Positions 23,152-29,913 of a stretch of DNA of 32,850 bases are shown piece by piece. Under the pieces are notes generated by a model. It was not told where the DNA came from, did not search any database, and was given only the letters and a program-made list of their open reading frames with translations. The DNA comes from Methanomassiliicoccaceae archaeon (lineage in GTDB: Archaea > Thermoplasmatota > Thermoplasmata > Methanomassiliicoccales > Methanomethylophilaceae). The DNA is taken from contig PWHV01000029.1 in NCBI GenBank assembly GCA_003555025.1, positions 1 through 32,850 of the forward strand, in the 5' to 3' direction. The translations under genes were made by a program, and so were the position numbers. Numbering within the stretch: the first letter of the stretch is position 1; every line of letters starts with the position of its first letter.

Positions 23152-23577
23152 TCAGGCCACTTCCGGCCCCGGAGGCGGGGGGCGCTTCACGTTCACCCGC
23201 GGCAGAGGGAATGGAGGCGGCAGCTTGGCCTCGCGCGCCACCAGCACCGCCGAGACCATGCAGCTGGAGACGATGGAGCTGTGTATCGCGTTGGCCTCCT
23301 CGCTCGGTATCTGGCCCCTCTCCATCCAGGATGTGGCGACCTCCTGGGCGGGGCCGCGGAAGAGCAGTTCCCCCTCGATGTTGACGTACCCCATGCCGGA
23401 ATAGCTGACGCAGAAGCGGAAGGCGACCGCCCCTTCCGTCTCGGACAGGGCGGTGACCTGGGTGATGGCGCTGTTCTGGTCGATGCGGACGTCCGCCGAC
23501 CCCCCTCCCATCCTCTGGAAGCGCTTGGCATCGAGGCCGGTGATCTCGAACCTGGTTATCTCCACGGGCGATGGCAT
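23152..23577 (-). CDS. Hypothetical protein, possible SecB-like fold
   Basis: 141 residues, beta-rich in the middle (VTALSETEGAVAFRFCVSYS, GYVNIEGELLFRG), then a helix and a tail LPPPFPLPRVNVKRPPP. The ending recalls the FPPLxLxPVNF ending of SecB chaperones, and a SecB-like protein is known in Methanocaldococcus. The rest of the match is weak, so this is a lead and not a call. ATG 23577 is preferred over GTG 23589 because GGAG lies 7 bases before it. Its stop abuts the KaiC-like gene stop directly (TGATCA). TATA-like GATTTATCG lies 20-25 bases upstream. Confidence 0.7.
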   Translation of the reverse strand: MPSPVEITRFEITGLDAKRFQRMGGGSADVRIDQNSAITQVTALSETEGAVAFRFCVSYSGMGYVNIEGELLFRGPAQEVATSWMERGQIPSEEANAIHSSIVSSCMVSAVLVAREAKLPPPFPLPRVNVKRPPPPGPEVA

Positions 23578-23628
23578 GGCAATCTCCACGGCCGATAAAT
23601 CGTTTTTCTATAGAACAGGCACGGATGG

Positions 23629-23701
23629 TGCCGCGGGCCGGACTCGAACCAGCGACTTCAAGATCTTCAGTCTTGCACTCTCCCAACTGAGTTACCGCGG
23701 C
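23629..23701 (-). tRNA. tRNA-Phe (anticodon GAA)
   Basis: On the minus strand the acceptor GCCGCGG (from 23701) pairs with CCGCGGC (ending 23630), discriminator A is at 23629, and CCA is encoded at 23628-23626. Anticodon stem CAAGA/TCTTG encloses CTGAAGA, giving GAA at 23668-23666. The T-arm is GCTGG, TTCGAGT, CCGGC. No intron. Confidence 0.97.
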
Positions 23702-23728
23702 GTGTAACGCCTTAAAGACACAGTCCTG

Positions 23729-23740
23729 TTATAAACTTTA
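23729..23740 (-). promoter_or_regulatory. TATA box for tRNA-Phe
   Basis: The minus strand reads AAAGTTTATAAC about 30 bases before the first tRNA base, close to the archaeal consensus. Confidence 0.6.
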
Positions 23741-23767
23741 CTGATTGGCCCACCGGAAATCGCCCTC

Positions 23768-23781
23768 AATTAATATATATG
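23768..23781 (+). promoter_or_regulatory. TATA box for the pilus-like operon
   Basis: AATTAATATATATG is a strong AT-rich element about 40 bases before ATG 23814. A second weaker candidate, CGATATACTT, follows at 23791. It is the only clear promoter before the five-gene operon. Confidence 0.5.
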
Positions 23782-23813
23782 TAGAGTCTGCGATATACTT
23801 GCACTGGCGGGGC

Positions 23814-24656
23814 ATGCTGATGAACAAGTTCGATAGAACGATGCGCTGGAAGAGGAGGATGCGCGGAGATGACGGCGTGGCGTCCGTCATCGGCACCATA
23901 TTCGCAATCCTGGTGCTGCTCACTCTGCTCTCCCTGCTGATAACCACCTACATACCCGCCTGGGAGAAGCAGAACGAGCAGGAGTTCATGAACGAGACGC
24001 TGTCCCGCTTCTCCACCGTGAAGAGCGTCAACGGCCTGATGGAGACCGACGACCAGCAGTTCGTGTCCATCCCCTTGGCCCCTTCCAAGGTCCCGCTCTT
24101 CGGCAAGACGGTGCTCGGCAAACTGGACTTCACGCCGTCCAAGGTCTCGGATACCAGCATAAGCGTAGACTTCGCCGGGCTGAGCGAACCTATAAAATCG
24201 ACCGGATCCCTGGAATACCTGGTGTACCAGAACTCGAAGCTGGAGCAACGGATCTCCTACGAGATGGGCGCGGTGGTGGTGTTCCAGCCCGACGGGGGTC
24301 TGGTGAAGGTGGCGCCGCAGATCGCCGCCTCACCCAGCTCCGGGGGCGGATACGACCTGCGGCTGACCATGTACGAACTCGTTGGCGATGACAGCGAGAG
24401 GATCGGCGATGGTGCGTCCGGCGTCAGACTCGATGTCAACGACATTCAGCATTATGAGCTCACCCCGGGCGATGATACGGTCACCATGGTCATCGGCAGC
24501 GCCTATGCCGCGGCCTGGGAGGATTGGCTCAACGAACGCTTCATGCCAGAGGTGGCCGACAGCGTCAGCCGCGACGGCGGCGAGGTCACCGTGATCTTCA
24601 ACGACCTGAACGAAATTGAGATAACGAAGGTCTGGACCGAGGTGGTCCTGGAGTGA
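23814..24656 (+). CDS. Type IV pilin-like or pseudopilin protein
   Basis: 280 residues. The N-terminus is basic (MRWKRRMR), followed by GDDG (18-21) and a hydrophobic helix VASVIGTIFAILVLLTLLSL. This is the layout of archaeal class III signal peptides, with likely prepilin peptidase cleavage after Gly21. VASVIG resembles the AVSPVIG start of many archaeal pilins. The rest is a beta-rich outer domain, larger than a typical major pilin, so a minor or tip pilin is likely. ATG 23814 or 23820 could be the start; the weak GGCGGGG nearby does not decide. Its TGA overlaps a GTG of the ATPase gene (GTGA), and it heads the operon. Confidence 0.82.
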   Translation: MLMNKFDRTMRWKRRMRGDDGVASVIGTIFAILVLLTLLSLLITTYIPAWEKQNEQEFMNETLSRFSTVKSVNGLMETDDQQFVSIPLAPSKVPLFGKTVLGKLDFTPSKVSDTSISVDFAGLSEPIKSTGSLEYLVYQNSKLEQRISYEMGAVVVFQPDGGLVKVAPQIAASPSSGGGYDLRLTMYELVGDDSERIGDGASGVRLDVNDIQHYELTPGDDTVTMVIGSAYAAAWEDWLNERFMPEVADSVSRDGGEVTVIFNDLNEIEITKVWTEVVLE

Positions 24657-24661
24657 TCCCC

Positions 24662-26344
24662 ATGGAGGCCAGGCGCGACGAGAAGGGGGCGGGCGGTAAG
24701 CTGCTGGACCGCTACGCCAAGTTCCTGCGCAAGTCCTCCATGAAGCCGACCATGATCAAGGTGGCGCGGGCGAAAGAGGAGGACCCCGGAGGGGAGACGG
24801 TGGGCGTGATTGTCATACCAAGCTACCCCGTGGATGAGATGGAGGTCTTGGAGACCTACCCGATACGAGAGGGCTACTGCTACATCCAGGTGGTCTACGA
24901 CAAGCTGCTGAACGAGTACCGCCTCGATGTCATCGAGCCCGAGCTGGACGACTTCCAGCAACGGCTGCTGGAGCGGATAAAAGACACCCTGCAGCGCACC
25001 CTGGGATATGACTGGGAGCGCCTGGGGAAGATGGAGAAGTCCCGATACATAAGCGAGAGCGTGATGGGTTTCCTGGAGAGCCGCAGGATCGAGGTCGACA
25101 AGACGGCGCAGGCCAAGATCGGCTATTATATAATTCGCGACCTGGTGGGGTACGGGCCCATCGACGTGCTGGTGCGCGACGACAGCATCGAGGACGTGTC
25201 CTGCGACGGTCACGGCATCAGCATCTACCTCTATCACGCGCGCTACGAGAGCATAAGGAGCTCGGTTATGTTCGAGAGCAAGGATGAGCTGGACTCGTTC
25301 ATCATCGCCCTGGGGCAGCGTTGCGCCCGGCAGATAACCGTCTCCTCCCCGCTTCTCGACGGCACCACTCCCGAGGGGCACCGCGTGCAGGCCACCTACT
25401 CCGACGAGGTGACCGCCCACGGGTCCACCTTCACCATCAGGCGCTTCAAGGACCGCCCGTTCACCCCCACCGACCTGGTGCGGGGGAGGACCGCCTCGGC
25501 GGAGATGATAGCCTATATCTGGATAGCGGTGGAGAACGGCGAGTCCTGCCTGGTATGCGGCGGCACCGGCGCCGGCAAGACCTCGACCCTCAACGCCCTG
25601 GCGCTGTTCATACCCCCGGGGGCCAAGGTGGTGAGCATGGAGGACACCCGCGAGATCAACCTCCCCCACGACAACTGGATTCCGAGCGTCACCCGGGCGG
25701 GCTCCGGGCAGAGGGACCAGGATGGCAAGGCCGCCGGCGACATCGACATGTACGACCTGGTGCGGGCGGCGATGAGGCAGCGGCCCAACTACATCATCGT
25801 CGGCGAGGTCAGGGGCAAGGAGACCTACAACATGTTCCAGGCGATGGCCACCGGCCATACCACCTACTCCACCATGCACGCCGACTCCGTCAAGTCCATG
25901 GTCAGCCGTCTGGAGAACCCGCCCCTCAGCATCCCCCGCATACTGCTCACCTCGCTGCGCAACGTCATAATCCAAGCGCCGGCGCGGGTCGGCAAGGACA
26001 TGGTGAGGCGGGTCCGGGAGCTGGTGGAGATCGTCGGTTTCGAGCCGGACACCAACGAGCTCATCACCAACACCGTTTTCCAATGGGACCCGGTGAGCGA
26101 CGAGTTCATCTTCAAGGGGCAGAGCTACATGTTCGACAAGATAATCGAGCTCAAGGGCATAACCCACGAGGAGATGGACAATGAGTTCCAACGCCGGGTG
26201 GACATCATCCGCTACATGGAGAAGAAGAACATCAACGACCACCGGCAGATATGGGCGTTGATAAACCGCTACAGCAACGAGCCGGACAAGGTGATGCGCA
26301 TCGTGGCCACGCGCCTGGCCCAGGAGGAAGAGGATGTCGCCTGA
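24662..26344 (+). CDS. Type IV pilus/secretion ATPase, GspE/TadA type, copy 1
   Basis: Hexameric motor that drives pilin assembly or secretion. Walker A is GGTGAGKT (300-307), the Asp box is MEDTREINLPHDNWIPS, Walker B is VGEVRGKE, and the His box is TGHTTYSTMHAD. About 560 residues, typical of archaeal forms with an N-terminal domain. ATG 24662 has GGAG 8 bases upstream; GTG 24653 inside the pilin stop (GTGA) is also possible. A 10-residue insert (SGQRDQDGKA) after the Asp box is absent from copy 2. The next gene overlaps its end by 11 bases. Confidence 0.96.
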   Translation: MEARRDEKGAGGKLLDRYAKFLRKSSMKPTMIKVARAKEEDPGGETVGVIVIPSYPVDEMEVLETYPIREGYCYIQVVYDKLLNEYRLDVIEPELDDFQQRLLERIKDTLQRTLGYDWERLGKMEKSRYISESVMGFLESRRIEVDKTAQAKIGYYIIRDLVGYGPIDVLVRDDSIEDVSCDGHGISIYLYHARYESIRSSVMFESKDELDSFIIALGQRCARQITVSSPLLDGTTPEGHRVQATYSDEVTAHGSTFTIRRFKDRPFTPTDLVRGRTASAEMIAYIWIAVENGESCLVCGGTGAGKTSTLNALALFIPPGAKVVSMEDTREINLPHDNWIPSVTRAGSGQRDQDGKAAGDIDMYDLVRAAMRQRPNYIIVGEVRGKETYNMFQAMATGHTTYSTMHADSVKSMVSRLENPPLSIPRILLTSLRNVIIQAPARVGKDMVRRVRELVEIVGFEPDTNELITNTVFQWDPVSDEFIFKGQSYMFDKIIELKGITHEEMDNEFQRRVDIIRYMEKKNINDHRQIWALINRYSNEPDKVMRIVATRLAQEEEDVA

Positions 26345-27353
26345 GATATCGGACGTCTTCTCCCGCCTGGACCCCAGCAAGTCCAAGACCTATTCCAAGA
26401 CCAAGCGCTCGGAGGACGCCGCCGAGCACGAGCACCCCCGGCTGATAAAGCTGCAGAAGGGCCTCAAGCCGGACCACATCAAGCTGACACCGTACCAGGC
26501 CTTCTGTTGGAAGGTCCTGGGCAACGCCGCCATGAAGGCCAAGGCCAACATCAAGTTGGAGGACGCCCTGTTGCAGGCGCACATGCCTCTGTTGGCAGAG
26601 GAGTACAAGGCCTACATGTGGTTCACCTCCCTGCTGGCGGTGCTGCTCGCCGCTGTGGTGGGCATCGTTCTCCTGGCGGTGCTGGAGCCTTTCGAGGTCG
26701 CCCTGGCGGCGGCGGTCATGCTGCCGCTGATCGCGGGCATGGCGGTCTACGGGCTGCTCAGCATCATACCCGGCTCCAACGCCAGCAGCCGGGGCCGGGA
26801 CATCAACAAACGCATCGGCCCGGCGATGAGCTTCATCTCCGCCCTGGCATCGGCGGATGTGAACGTGGACGTGATATTCAAGGAGCTTGCCCGCCAGAAC
26901 ATCTACGGCTCGGTCAAGGAGGAGGCGGAATGGATCACCCGCGACACCGAGCTCTTGGGCATCGACGTGATCACCGCCGTGTCCCGTGGAGCGCAGCGGA
27001 CCCCCTCCGACCGCTTCCAGGACTTCCTGCAGGGCGTCGTCACCCCCTCCACATCCGGCGGCCAGCTCAAGCCGTACTTCCTGCAGAAGGCGGAGCAGTA
27101 CGAGAGGGAGATGAAGATACAGAACCGGGCGATGCTGGAGAACCTGGGCCTCATGGCCGAGACCTACGTGACGGTGGTCGTGGCCTTCCCGCTGTTCCTG
27201 GTAATCATCATGGCCATAATGGCCATCATCGGCGGCCTCGACTCGGGTATCGCCATAACCCTGCTGTACTTGGTGGTGGCTCTCATGGTCCCGGTGTCGC
27301 AGATAGGCTTCATATTCTACGTGTGGAACATGACCGAGGAGGCGCGGGTATGA
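26334..27353 (+). CDS. Type IV pilus platform membrane protein, TadB/C/ArlJ-like, copy 1
   Basis: 339 residues with a GspF-type domain. A cytoplasmic charged N-terminus of about 90 residues is followed by paired membrane helices (MWFTSLLAVLLAAVVGIVLL and VALAAAVMLPLIAGMAVYGL). A cytoplasmic helical bundle follows (SFISALASADVNVDVIFKEL; QRTPSDRFQDFLQGVV), then two C-terminal helices. It should form the inner-membrane platform turned by the ATPase. Strong AGGAGG lies before ATG 26334, inside the end of the ATPase gene. Its TGA overlaps the next ATG (ATGA). Confidence 0.92.
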   Translation: MSPEISDVFSRLDPSKSKTYSKTKRSEDAAEHEHPRLIKLQKGLKPDHIKLTPYQAFCWKVLGNAAMKAKANIKLEDALLQAHMPLLAEEYKAYMWFTSLLAVLLAAVVGIVLLAVLEPFEVALAAAVMLPLIAGMAVYGLLSIIPGSNASSRGRDINKRIGPAMSFISALASADVNVDVIFKELARQNIYGSVKEEAEWITRDTELLGIDVITAVSRGAQRTPSDRFQDFLQGVVTPSTSGGQLKPYFLQKAEQYEREMKIQNRAMLENLGLMAETYVTVVVAFPLFLVIIMAIMAIIGGLDSGIAITLLYLVVALMVPVSQIGFIFYVWNMTEEARV

Positions 27354-28231
27354 GGACCGAGGTCATCAAAGAGGACATAATGGACATCTCCCGCCTGCAG
27401 GGGTCCAAGGGCCGCGACTACGGATATCCCATGCTCGGCCTCAGCCTGGGCATCGGAATGGTGTTCTTCGCGGTCGCTGCGCTGGTGCAGACGGGGGGCA
27501 TGACCTTCGCGCTGGAGTGGTACGAGCTCATGGCCATCGGCCTGCTGGTGATACTCGGACCCTACGGGTTCTACGGAACCTCGGTGGCGAAGAAGAAGGC
27601 GGACATCGAGGCCCGCCTCCCCGATTTCCTCCGCGACGTGGCGGAGGCGGGGCGCTTTGGCATGACCCTGCCCGAGTCCATCCAGGTGGCTTCACGGGGA
27701 AAGTACGGAAAGCTCTCGCCGGAGATAAGGAAGATGGCGGCGCAGATCGAGTGGGGCGTGCCCGCCACCGAGGCCCTCACCCTCTTCGTGGACCGCATCC
27801 AGACCCCGCTGGTGGAGAGGATGATCGCCATCATAGTCAAGGCCAACAACGCCGGTGGCAACGTCTCCGACGTGCTGCAGATGGTGGCCAAGGACGCCCG
27901 CGAGGCCCGGCTCATGGAGGAGGAGAGGAAGGTGGAGATGGTCATGTACATGATGGTCATCTACATCGCCTTCTTCGTGTTCATCGCCACCATATTCATC
28001 ATGAACAGCGTCTTCCTGCCGGCTATGCTCGACATCAACGTCGAGGGGGCGATGATAAACGTCCCCATCATAACCGAGGTGCAGGTGGTCTTCGTGGTCT
28101 CGGTCATCGTGTACGCGGTGGGCAACGGCATCATGGCGGGGGTGCTGCAGGACGGGAGGATCGCGAACGGAATGAGGCACGGCTTCATCATGCTCCTGGC
28201 GGGCATGGTGTCGCTGGCGATACTGGGGTGA
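27350..28231 (+). CDS. Type IV pilus platform membrane protein, TadB/C-like, copy 2
   Basis: 293 residues. Two N-terminal helices are followed by a GspF cytoplasmic bundle (LPDFLRDVAEAGRFGMTLPE; NNAGGNVSDVLQMVAKDARE) and two or three further helices. Together with the preceding gene it makes a two-subunit platform, as TadB and TadC do in Tad systems. The start overlaps the previous stop (ATGA). The frame is open far upstream through the preceding gene, but that part is an out-of-frame reading with no membrane helices. GGTGA just before the next start lies within its last codons. Confidence 0.92.
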   Translation: MRTEVIKEDIMDISRLQGSKGRDYGYPMLGLSLGIGMVFFAVAALVQTGGMTFALEWYELMAIGLLVILGPYGFYGTSVAKKKADIEARLPDFLRDVAEAGRFGMTLPESIQVASRGKYGKLSPEIRKMAAQIEWGVPATEALTLFVDRIQTPLVERMIAIIVKANNAGGNVSDVLQMVAKDAREARLMEEERKVEMVMYMMVIYIAFFVFIATIFIMNSVFLPAMLDINVEGAMINVPIITEVQVVFVVSVIVYAVGNGIMAGVLQDGRIANGMRHGFIMLLAGMVSLAILG

Positions 28232-28236
28232 ACTGA

Positions 28237-29907
28237 ATGGCGCGCAAGAACGGCGATGTGGGCACCAAGACGCGGGGCAGTTTCACCTCCAAGTACGGCT
28301 CGGTGCTCCTGAACATCAAGGACAAGCCCATGCGGGTGAAGATACCCACCCAGATCAAGGAGGAGCGCGAGATAACCCACATACCCCCCATCATGGGGGA
28401 CGATGTGCGGATGGTGGAGATTCACCCGGTGGAGGAGCCCTACACCTACGTGCGCATAAACTACGACCGAGCCCTGGGGGAACACCTCTACGAGGTAATA
28501 GAGCCACAGCTCTCCGAGGACGAGGAGCTGCTGCTGGAGGCCCTCAAGGAGGCATTGACCAGCACCCTCAACCAGACCGGGGAGGAGACCGGCGACGAGG
28601 AGCGCAAGGAGATACTCCGCATCGCCCTCGACCGCCTGCTGCAGAGCATGGAGATCGTCCTCGGCGAGTCGTCCAATGAGCGGATATACTACTACCTGCG
28701 CCGCGACTTCATCGGCTACGGGGCGATAAACGTGATGATGACCGACGCGGGGGTGGAGGACTGCTCCTGCGACGGCGTGGACATCCCCCTGTTCATATAC
28801 CACCGCAAATACGGCTCCATCCGTTCCAACATCAGGTTCGACAACGAACCCGAGCTGGACCGCTACGTGTCATGGCTGGCGCAGAAGTGCGGCAAGCACA
28901 TCTCGGTGGCCAACCCCATGCTCGACGCCACCATGCCCGACGGCTCGAGGCTGAACGCCACCCTGTCCAAGCACGTCACCAAGCGGGGCTCGTCCTTCAC
29001 CATCAGGCGCTTCCGCGAGAACCCCTTCACCCCAGTGGACCTGGTGCGCTTCCGCACCATGTCACTGGAGATGGTCGCCTACACCTGGCTCTGCATCGAG
29101 TACGGGAACTCCATCATGGTCTGCGGCGGCACCGCCAGCGGCAAGACCACCACCCTCAACGCCACCCTGCTGTTCATACCGCCGCAGATGAAGATCGTCA
29201 GCATCGAGGACACCCGCGAGCTCAACCTTCCCCACGAGAACTGGATACCGAGCGTGACCAGACAGGCCTTCGGAGCGGAGATGGGCGGGGAGGTGACGAT
29301 GTTCGACCTCCTACGCGCCGCGCTGCGGCAGAGGCCGCAGTACATGATGGTGGGCGAGGTCCGCGGGGCCGAGGCCTACGTGGTCTTCCAGGCCATGGCC
29401 ACCGGCCACCCCTCCTATTCCACATTCCACGCTGAGGACGTGCAGTCCATGGTCCATCGGATGGAGAACGAGCCCATCAACCTGCCCCGGGCGCTGTTGA
29501 GCTCCTTGGACGTGGTGCTGCTCCAGGGGCAGGTGAAGGTGGGCGACAAGATGACCAGGCGCGTCAAGGCCGTGACCGAGATGGTTGGGATGGATCCGGA
29601 GAGCGGGGAGCTCATCACCAACACCGTCTTCACCTGGAACCCGGCCGATGACACCTTCTACTTCTCAGGCCACTCCTATGTCTACGAGAAGATCAGGAGC
29701 ATAAGGAACTGGTCGCCGCGGCAGATGGAGCGCGAGGTCAAGCGCCGCATAGACATCCTCGACTACATGAAAGCGACCGGGGTGGACAACTTCCGCAAGG
29801 TGGCGTCCATCATCTCTTCCTACTACAAGGACCCGGACAACGTCATAACCGAGATGCGGCGCAAGCTCAAGGAGATCAAGGGGGCCGAGAAGCCCCCCGA
29901 GGAGTGA
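28237..29907 (+). CDS. Type IV pilus/secretion ATPase, GspE/TadA type, copy 2
   Basis: 556 residues, a full paralogue of copy 1. Walker A is GGTASGKT (297-304), the Asp box is IEDTRELNLPHENWIPS, Walker B is VGEVRGAE, and the His box is TGHPSYSTFHAED. All motor residues are intact, so this looks like a second working ATPase rather than a relic. The N-terminal domain shares EEPYTYVRINYDR with the matching part of copy 1 (REGYCYIQVVYDK). ATG 28237 lies 5 bases after the platform gene, with GGTGA upstream. It ends 6 bases from the facing surface-protein gene. Two motors in one operon could serve extension and retraction, or two substrates. Confidence 0.95.
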   Translation: MARKNGDVGTKTRGSFTSKYGSVLLNIKDKPMRVKIPTQIKEEREITHIPPIMGDDVRMVEIHPVEEPYTYVRINYDRALGEHLYEVIEPQLSEDEELLLEALKEALTSTLNQTGEETGDEERKEILRIALDRLLQSMEIVLGESSNERIYYYLRRDFIGYGAINVMMTDAGVEDCSCDGVDIPLFIYHRKYGSIRSNIRFDNEPELDRYVSWLAQKCGKHISVANPMLDATMPDGSRLNATLSKHVTKRGSSFTIRRFRENPFTPVDLVRFRTMSLEMVAYTWLCIEYGNSIMVCGGTASGKTTTLNATLLFIPPQMKIVSIEDTRELNLPHENWIPSVTRQAFGAEMGGEVTMFDLLRAALRQRPQYMMVGEVRGAEAYVVFQAMATGHPSYSTFHAEDVQSMVHRMENEPINLPRALLSSLDVVLLQGQVKVGDKMTRRVKAVTEMVGMDPESGELITNTVFTWNPADDTFYFSGHSYVYEKIRSIRNWSPRQMEREVKRRIDILDYMKATGVDNFRKVASIISSYYKDPDNVITEMRRKLKEIKGAEKPPEE

Positions 29908-29913
29908 TGGGGC

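Noticed and set aside
24503-26386. 627-codon open frame antisense to the pilin-like and first ATPase genes
   Set aside because: The forward strand carries complete secretion ATPase motifs. The antisense product has no recognisable fold and no start signals.
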